A DNA stretch of 64,000 nucleotides from Himantopus leucocephalus. Its lineage: Eukaryota; Chordata; Aves; Charadriiformes; Recurvirostridae. Numbering within the stretch: position 1 is the stretch's first letter; every line of letters starts with the position of its first letter. Both the position numbers and the translations under genes were made by a program. Where the stretch lies: the NCBI GenBank assembly GCA_003993805.1, contig RSEF01000017.1, positions 7,640,473 through 7,704,472 on the forward strand. Reading direction: 5' to 3'. The notes under the pieces were generated by a model. The model was not told the origin of the DNA. It saw nothing but the letters and a program-made list of their open reading frames with translations, and ran no database searches. Shown here piece after piece: positions 57,540 to 64,000 of this stretch.

Positions 57540-58880
57540 GACAGAAAAAAGTGCCGTCAGAAAACCAATGTTAGCTATGCTGGCTGGCATATAAAATGTT
57601 GCTTTAATTGTATTTTATTTGGCAATAAGAAAACAGAAGCAGCGACAAACCCTCCAGATATTCTCCCCCTCCCCCCCATTTAAAATTTCAATTTGATAAT
57701 TTTATGACTACGTTGCAGATAAAGCCCAACAAAGCACATTAAAGTAAGAGGAGTGATTTATCCTTTTCAGCGGCACATGATCTTTGGACATATCTCCCAG
57801 CCCATAAATATTAAGACAGTTTTTTTTTAAAAAAAAAAAAAAAAAAGACTGGGTTTTTTTTCATGTCAACTGCTATTTTTCAACCAACAAACCACTATTT
57901 TTTCCAACGCTTGTTTCCAGCCTTCTGGGCTCTAAAGGCAAAACGAGGAAGTATTGGACATGCGAACCGAAACAGCAGCAATCATGGAGCAGCTTCACAC
58001 CCTCCAGCCCGGGCCGGGGCATCACACCCCGTCCTGCTGCCATTTTGCACTTCCGAGGACATTTTCATTCGCAGGGAGGTTAGGAGGGCGACTTCAGTGC
58101 TCTTCGTCCACTTCCCAAAGAAACGGTATAATTGATTTACTATTGGAATTGGAGGAAGGGGCCGGGAGACCCGTGCTCTGCCTCTCCTGAGGCCGATGCC
58201 AGCCGGGAGCTGCGCGGGCTGGCCGCGACTGGGGGTTTCCCTGACCTTTTCCCAGCACCTCCGCAAGTCGGGAGGATGAAACCTTCCAAAGTACTGTGAC
58301 ATTTAGAAACCAAACCTCTGCCACCAATACATAAACCTGAGGATTTCTTTGTGCCACGTGGAACAAAAGACTCCGAGTCTTGACTAACCAGCCTGGCTCA
58401 GCTCATCCCCTCCCGGCTGAGCATCACGAGCATCCTTCAGGTATCACTGCAGATTTATTTGCTGGATAAAACCCCGGCTCACGCCTGGCGTGGCAGCGAT
58501 GCCTTCGAAGCACCGGGTGCAGCGTGCGGTGCGGGGGGCTCCGGGGAAGGGGTTAATGGGTGGGCAGAGGCAGTGCTGGGGAGTTGCTAGGAGACTTGGG
58601 GCTTTAGGATGCTGGATGTGATGCTCAGCCAATGGAGGAGCCCTCTGACGGGTAAATCTGCTAATTTGGGTTCCATTGATTGCCGGGGGTTAGGGGTGGA
58701 CTGAGCAGGGTTGACTCTCCTCCTTCCCAGCCCCGACGGATGCTTTCCCATCCTGTTCCTGCAGTTTCAATTAAACCACTGAATTAATCTTTTACAATAA
58801 ACTCGGCCGCTATTGCAGTTTGCATTGGGATTCATAATCACTTTTCCTGCAAATATAACAATTAAACAGAGAAGTCTTGG
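57540..58880. promoter_or_regulatory. AT-rich, possibly conserved non-coding blocks
   Basis: Blocks at 57540-57860 and 58640-58880 are markedly AT-rich in a GC-rich region, contain motifs such as taattg and caattaaac, and have no long reading frame. That composition is common for vertebrate conserved non-coding elements. A T(9)A(18) run lies at about 57815-57846. Confidence 0.3.
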
Positions 58881-61800
58881 TAGCTCCGGGGGGAAAGCTG
58901 GGGCTCCCCCAGGCTGCCAGCCAGGATCGGGGTGCCCGCCTGCCGGGGTTAGTTTTTCCCAGCCGAAAGCCCTTTTTGGGGGCTGCCACGGGCGAGGGAG
59001 CTGGAGGAGGCACCACCACCTCCTGCTCACCTGCATATGCTCCTCCAGATGGCCCGAGCTGCTGCTCTTCATGCAGGAAAAGGTTTTAAATTAAAATCTT
59101 GCCTGTGTTCTTTGGAGATTTTTTGGCTGGATCTTTTCCCCCCCCTCGCTTTCCAGAGCTCCGGCCCATTTGGCATCATTAAGTGTAGATGGAGCAGCAG
59201 CGCAGTGCAGCGGGGCCGGAGGGTGCGGGGGGGGGCTGCAGGCGCAGCGGGGGTCTCCAGCCGGGGTCCTGCTCCGCAGAGGTGGCCGTGCACCCCCTTT
59301 TCAGGCGAGGGTCAGCCCCTGCTCTCCGCAGCCCTCCTTGGCTGCCGGGAAGCTGAATCACTCCTCTGCACACCCCCCACCAAAACCACAGCCAGCCCCT
59401 CTCATCACCTCCAATGTCCCCCTGTGCCATCGTTCCCTGTCCCGCCGGAGGGGCAGGAGGGCTCCCTCAGATGCTCGGTGCTCTGGACATCCATCCCAGC
59501 AGGATCTGATCCGGCTCTGCTCCAAACCAGCCCCTTTTCCCACCTAGCACCATCCCCNCCCCCCCCCCCCCAAGAGTTTAGCTCCCGGCTTTGCAGGGAT
59601 GGATTGGGATGGGATGGGATGGGATGGGATGGGGGGGATAGAGCCTCCCTGCTGCATCCCGAGTCCGGCAGAGGAGTGAGACCCATGCGGGGGCAGGATC
59701 TGACCCCTCCAGGGACTCCGGAATGCCAACTTTTCACAGAAACAGTGGATTACAGCACATCAGCTCCAATCAATACTCTGCCGCGGCAGAAAGCAAAGGG
59801 AAAAGAGGAACAAAAAGAGGTTTCTCAATTGTGGAGGATTTGGGGGTTTTGTTGTGTTTGGAGGGAGAAAAAAAAAAGCCTGAGAAAGGGCTGGGCAGGA
59901 AGGGCAGGAGGGGGGCACAGCAGGCTCCCCCCCACCAGGGCACCGCCGTGGGGTGGGACCCTCCGAAACATGCGGTGCCAGGGAGAGCGCATGGGCATGG
60001 GGGGGCACAGGGTGGGCGTGGGGTGCTCCACCTCCACCCGGCACAGGGGATTTGACTCCTTTCTCCCGAGATCCGGGCATCCGCAGCAAAACCCTCCCGG
60101 CTCCTGGCTCCAGCCACCCCAGGGGGTTTGGCAGAGAGAAGAGAGGTGATGAGATGCTCAGCCCCTGGTCCGGTCCTGCTGAGACCCTCACAAAGAGCGA
60201 CCAGGCTCAGGGATGCTCCGGACAAAAAGGGGGCGTTAAAGAAGGTTTCTCGGAAACCCAAAGGTCTTGCACAGGGCTGAGCAGAAGAGATGTCCCGGGA
60301 GCTGCTGCCACCGTCCCACTTTTGGCTGCAGCCCAAGACCTCTTTGCAGGCAGTTTGTCTCATTGTCTGAGCTATCGATTCCTCCCGTGGAAAGAAAAGG
60401 CCTCGGCACAGCGAGCGGTGTCGCTAAATGATGGACAGAGAGCTCTGCCCTTGCAAGAGAGGCTCTCTCCCCGGCAGCCGAGACGGCCTTTCCCCATGGG
60501 ATGGGGGGACAGGGGAGCCTGCACAGGGCAGTGATGGGGACAGGAGCTGGGGAGCACCGTGGGCTGCCCCGTTCCCACGTGGGAACCCTCCGGCAGCCAA
60601 ACTCACAGCAGGGAGAGCACCCAGGGGGGACCTGGCATGTGTGTTTGTCACCCTGGGTCAGTGGCCTGGCAGAAGACCGGCCGGGCATCGCAGCGCTCTC
60701 CCTGTGGCTGCTTGGGATGAGGCTCACGCACCTCCTCTGCATTCTGTGCTCTTGCCGGCGCAGGGGCGAAGAGCTTTGAAGGAGCTGCCCTTTCATTATT
60801 AATATGATGATGATGTCTGACGCCGCGTGTGCGCAGCGACGGCTCTCTGCCTCCAGTGGCACCCTGCCAAGAAAAGCGAACGCCGCTCCTCGGGAAGGGG
60901 TCGGTCGTGTGTCCCCCCCCCGCCTCAGCCTTTCCCCCATCCCCGGCACTGCTCCTCCACGTCTTGGATGGATATAACGGAGCGGTTCTGCCCTGCACAG
61001 CCCCTCGCTGGATTGGACCCATGGGACGTGGGTCCTCTCGCCAGCTCCGGCCCCGTGATATCCTGGGGATGCAGACCAAGTGCTGGTGCAACAGAACGAG
61101 GCAGGTGAAGTGCCACCGAGCCCTGTCTCGTGGTGTCCTGCTCCCCAGAGGGTCCCACCCCTGCTGGGGCATGAAGTCAGCCTGAGCCCAGCCCCTGCCC
61201 GCTACCACTGCTGCAACCCTGCTCACTGTCTTGGACCACGAAATAGAAGATAGTGTCTGAAATATTTTTTAAAAAGACTCATTTTTGTGGGTCTCATCCC
61301 ATGTTGCTTCAGTCATTTTCTGCCCCCAGGCCAAGCCAGGACCCCCGGGCAGCGTGGGCAGAGCAGAGGGGAAACCTCCGCAGAAGCCTGCCGGCATCCT
61401 CACATCAAACATCTCTCCCGTTTTTGCCCTCGGGCCACAGCCTGAGACATGAATCATCCCCTCCGTCTGCCTATCGATCGATCGGGGCTGGGCTGCTGGC
61501 AGAAACCCCCTCCCCACCCAGCCAAGCCACTGTCAGCCCCCCGGGGGGGGGGCAGTGCCCAACAGTGCCCGGCCACGGTGTGTGCCCACGTCCTTGGGTG
61601 CACGGCTGCACCCCGAGCACCCAATCCTCCCAGCACAGCTTGTGGGGCTGGATCCGGGGCCATGGGGCCACTGGGGGTGGCGGGGCTGGAGCCATGGGGC
61701 TCAGCTGGCTGGGGACACCCATTCCTGGGTCCCCAGCACCACAGCTCCAGCCAGACCCTGTGATGGGTAACGTGCGGTGACACGGCTCGGCGTGAGTCAG

Positions 61801-62300
61801 TGATGAGCGAGGCCAGCGTCCCCGCCGGCCGCTGGCCCGCCTGAGTGCCGTGCATAGGCAGAGCTCACCCTGACCATCGCTCAGGCTCCCAGAAACACGG
61901 CACCCTGCGCCAGGCAGGCACCCTGCCGCGTCTCGGACAGCCACGCACCAGCCTGGACATCGGGAACGGCACTGGGACCCACCGAGCCGGACGCCGCACC
62001 CGTACCCTCGCGGGCACCCCAGTGTCAGGGTGCAGCAGGGGCATCCCAGCCCCACTCGCGCACCCCTGCCCAGCTGGCTCCCGAGCATCCCATCCCACAC
62101 CAGCCTCCACGGTTCGGTGTGGGTTATGTCAAGGTATGTTGGATTGCAAATTAGACGTCAGCCCGCTGCACGGTCCCGGCTCCATCTGCAGAAAATGAGT
62201 TGCTGGACTTGGAGAGTGTCCAGTTGTGCAGCTCGGCGTGCCTAACACCCAGGGCTGACAAGCCACTGAATCACTCCTCCCTGCGCTGCCAGGCCACATG
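58881..62300. other. Intergenic, no gene recognised
   Basis: GC-rich, with a (GGGAT)n run at about 59604-59632, an N beside poly-C at 59558, and G or C homopolymers. Long open frames here are by-products of high GC and show no protein-family similarity. Confidence 0.45.
59604..59632 (+). repeat. (GGGAT)n pentanucleotide repeat
   Basis: At least five tandem gggat units; a similar degenerate run lies upstream of LAMC3 at 51170-51218. Confidence 0.85.
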
Positions 62301-62600
62301 AAGCCAAGATACATTTCTTTTTAATGATAAGTTTTTATTGTTTGAAGTTCAGTTAAACAGCCTCCCGGGCACCCGCGGCCTCCTGCTTCCAGAACGGCCG
62401 AGCGGTGTGGGGGCTGAGCCCCGCCGGCACGGACACACCAAACACCCCACCGGTGGAACGAGTTGGATGGTCTCAGCTGTAAAGGGAAGTCCTTGAAAAC
62501 TGTCTGTGGGGAAGGAGCTGGGCTGTCGGCCATGAGCATCGCCCGGTAAATCCACACAACATCGCCGCAGCCAAAGGCAGGATTTGCACCTGGCTGGGAG

Positions 62601-62652
62601 ACAACACACACACAGAGACACACACGCACAGACACACACGCACACAAACACG
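62601..62652 (+). repeat. Degenerate CA repeat
   Basis: Alternating ca with ga and cg interruptions. On the minus strand it is a GT/CT tract directly upstream of a possible splice acceptor. Confidence 0.8.
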
Positions 62653-63483
62653 GGTACTGACTGCTCCAGCCGATGGCTGCGCTTCCCTCCCCACCCCACA
62701 GAGCCCTTGGGCACAGTTTGCCAGCCCAGCACGCACCCCACTCTTCCCGAAACGGGCTGCGTGTCCTGGAGAGAAGCCGCTTGGAGCTCTGGCTCCCAGC
62801 ACACACAACCCGCCACCCCTGTGCCTGGTCTGCCACCGCGGGGAGGCAGCCCCCACCCCAGCGAAGCCGCACAGGACCTGCTGGAGGGTCCCGGCTGGGG
62901 CTGAGCCCCAGGGACAGAGCCCCAGGGGACTTTGGAGCAACGCCCAGCGCTGCTGTACCGCCAGCCCAGGGCACAGCCCCGCGCCGCAGGAGGGGGAGTG
63001 CGCGGGGGGGGCTGTGGGACCCCCACCCAGCAGATTTCCCAGGGGCTTCTCGGCATCAAGAGAGAACCCAGCCTCCCCCCAGCTGGATTAACGCAGGGCT
63101 GAGCCATTGGCGCTCTCACGATGCTCCTCTGAACCTCTTAGCAACGCTCCTGCCCGCAGGTCAGACAACCAGAAAATAAAAGATTTAAGTGAGGTGCCGC
63201 AAAGGTACGGTAAAGAAAACCACATCCACGCCTGGAGAGGTGGCGGTAAATCAGGCCAGGGAGGGACTCCTGCGCGGGAGCTGGCAGCACGCAGGGCCAG
63301 CACTGCTGCTTTGGGCTGAGAACGCTGGGGTTTGGGCAAGTGATGCTCCAGTGGGCATCGGTGTGACCCCGTGTGCTGGGGGGCCTGGCTGCTGCTTCCC
63401 CCCAGCCAGCACCAGCTTTCCACCATGAACTGGGTTTTGCTGAGAGGCCCCCAGCGCTTTGGCTACCCTTGGGCACAAAGGTT

Positions 63484-63501
63484 GGGGGGGGGGGGGGGGG
63501 G
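63484..63501 (+). repeat. Poly-G run (18 G)
   Basis: Homopolymer of 18 G; length is probably unreliable in assembly. Confidence 0.85.
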
Positions 63502-63939
63502 CGATGCCAATGCCCCCCCTCCTCTCTGCCCAGCACCCTGCCCATCCCTGCCCACTGGTGGGACTGAGCCCCGTCAGCACGGGGGTGTTGAACTGGGGAC
63601 CGCAGCTTTGGAAAGGGGATGAGCCCCCCACCTGCCCCCCCGGTCCCTTGGAACACCCCTGGACCCGCTGGCACCAACCCCTGCCTTACCTGCTGCTGCT
63701 CCGCCAGCTGTGCTACCACATCTGGGCAGCTGCGGAGCCCGGGGCGGGTCGGGGCCGGATCCGGAATGACTCCGGAGCCGCTGGGGCGGTCGGGGGAGGG
63801 GGGGGCACGGGGCAGTACTGGGGGCGCCGGGGGGGAGTCCCCGGGGCATCGCCGGGCGGTGTCCCCGCAGCGGGGCCGGGGGAGCCCCGGGGGAGGGGGG
63901 AGCGGGGCGGGCGGGGAGGGAAGATCCACCCCCGTGTCC

Positions 63940-64000
63940 GTGCCCGTGTCCTCCCTCCCTCCTCTTCCTCCCTCCCTCCTCCTCCTCCTCCTCCTCCTCC
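63940..64000 (+). repeat. Pyrimidine tract ending in (TCC)n
   Basis: Almost pure pyrimidine strand, with a perfect ctc/tcc run to the window edge. It can form triplex DNA and is typical of promoter flanks; the CpG-rich DNA just left suggests a promoter nearby. Confidence 0.75.

Larger units (their letters stand above)
62334..63930 (-). other. Possible unannotated minus-strand transcript
   Basis: Three minus-strand signals line up: a GC-rich, GC-box-containing stretch at 63730-63930; an exon-like block ending in a strong donor (CAGCAG|GTAAGG, exon end at 63687); and an acceptor after a pyrimidine-rich tract (TCTCCCAG, exon start at 62593) followed 255 bases on by AATAAA at 62334-62339. A 40-nt exon reading CPDVVAQLAEQQQ is one possibility for the first block. 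No family is recognised. It could equally be a non-coding RNA or chance. Confidence 0.25.

Noticed and set aside
59037..60149. Plus-strand open frame of 370 codons
   Set aside because: Low-complexity, includes an ambiguous codon and homopolymers, no domain; a product of high GC content.
51500..64000. FIBCD1 or QRFP in the right part
   Set aside because: Expected from human gene order, but no fibrinogen-like exon, no FIBCD1 N-terminus and no RFamide (FRFG) motif was seen.

Overview
The window is vertebrate nuclear DNA, most likely from a bird. Three multi-exon genes can be assembled on the minus strand with consistent splice phases. Their order, NUP214 - AIF1L - LAMC3, is the block known from human 9q34. 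Fragments of CR1 LINEs with the typical 3' end (ttctatgat) and very short GC-rich introns fit an avian microchromosome; the chicken equivalent would be chromosome 17. All exon coordinates here come from reading splice sites and protein similarity by eye. No search was run.

Layout, left to right. 1-15.0 kb: NUP214, exons 17 to 1 (the first 806 codons; the gene continues past the left edge), AT-rich introns, CpG-rich promoter at 14.9-15.6 kb. 16.6-29.3 kb: AIF1L, five coding exons, a long 3'UTR with clustered polyadenylation signals, and a CpG-island promoter at 28.8-29.75 kb. 29.78-30.15 kb: a CR1 fragment between AIF1L and LAMC3. About 30.5-51.1 kb: LAMC3, all 28 coding exons (1578 aa). 51.1-64 kb: no gene I can name. 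It holds AT-rich blocks that look like conserved non-coding DNA, a long imperfect hairpin at 56.8-56.9 kb, simple repeats, and at the right edge a GC-rich stretch with exon-like signals on the minus strand. FIBCD1, the next gene in human, was not recognised and probably lies beyond the window.

The genes do not form a pathway. NUP214 is a cytoplasmic-face nuclear pore protein that docks the mRNA-export helicase DDX19. AIF1L is a small EF-hand actin-bundling protein. LAMC3 is the secreted laminin gamma-3 chain of basement membranes. The linkage is inherited synteny.

No undescribed biological system was found. The points most worth checking are a diverged AIF1L amino terminus, changes at the nidogen- and integrin-binding positions of laminin gamma-3, loss of FG dipeptides in one NUP214 exon, the 56.8 kb hairpin, a possible unannotated minus-strand transcript at 62.3-63.9 kb, and single Ns that seem to mark assembly joins.
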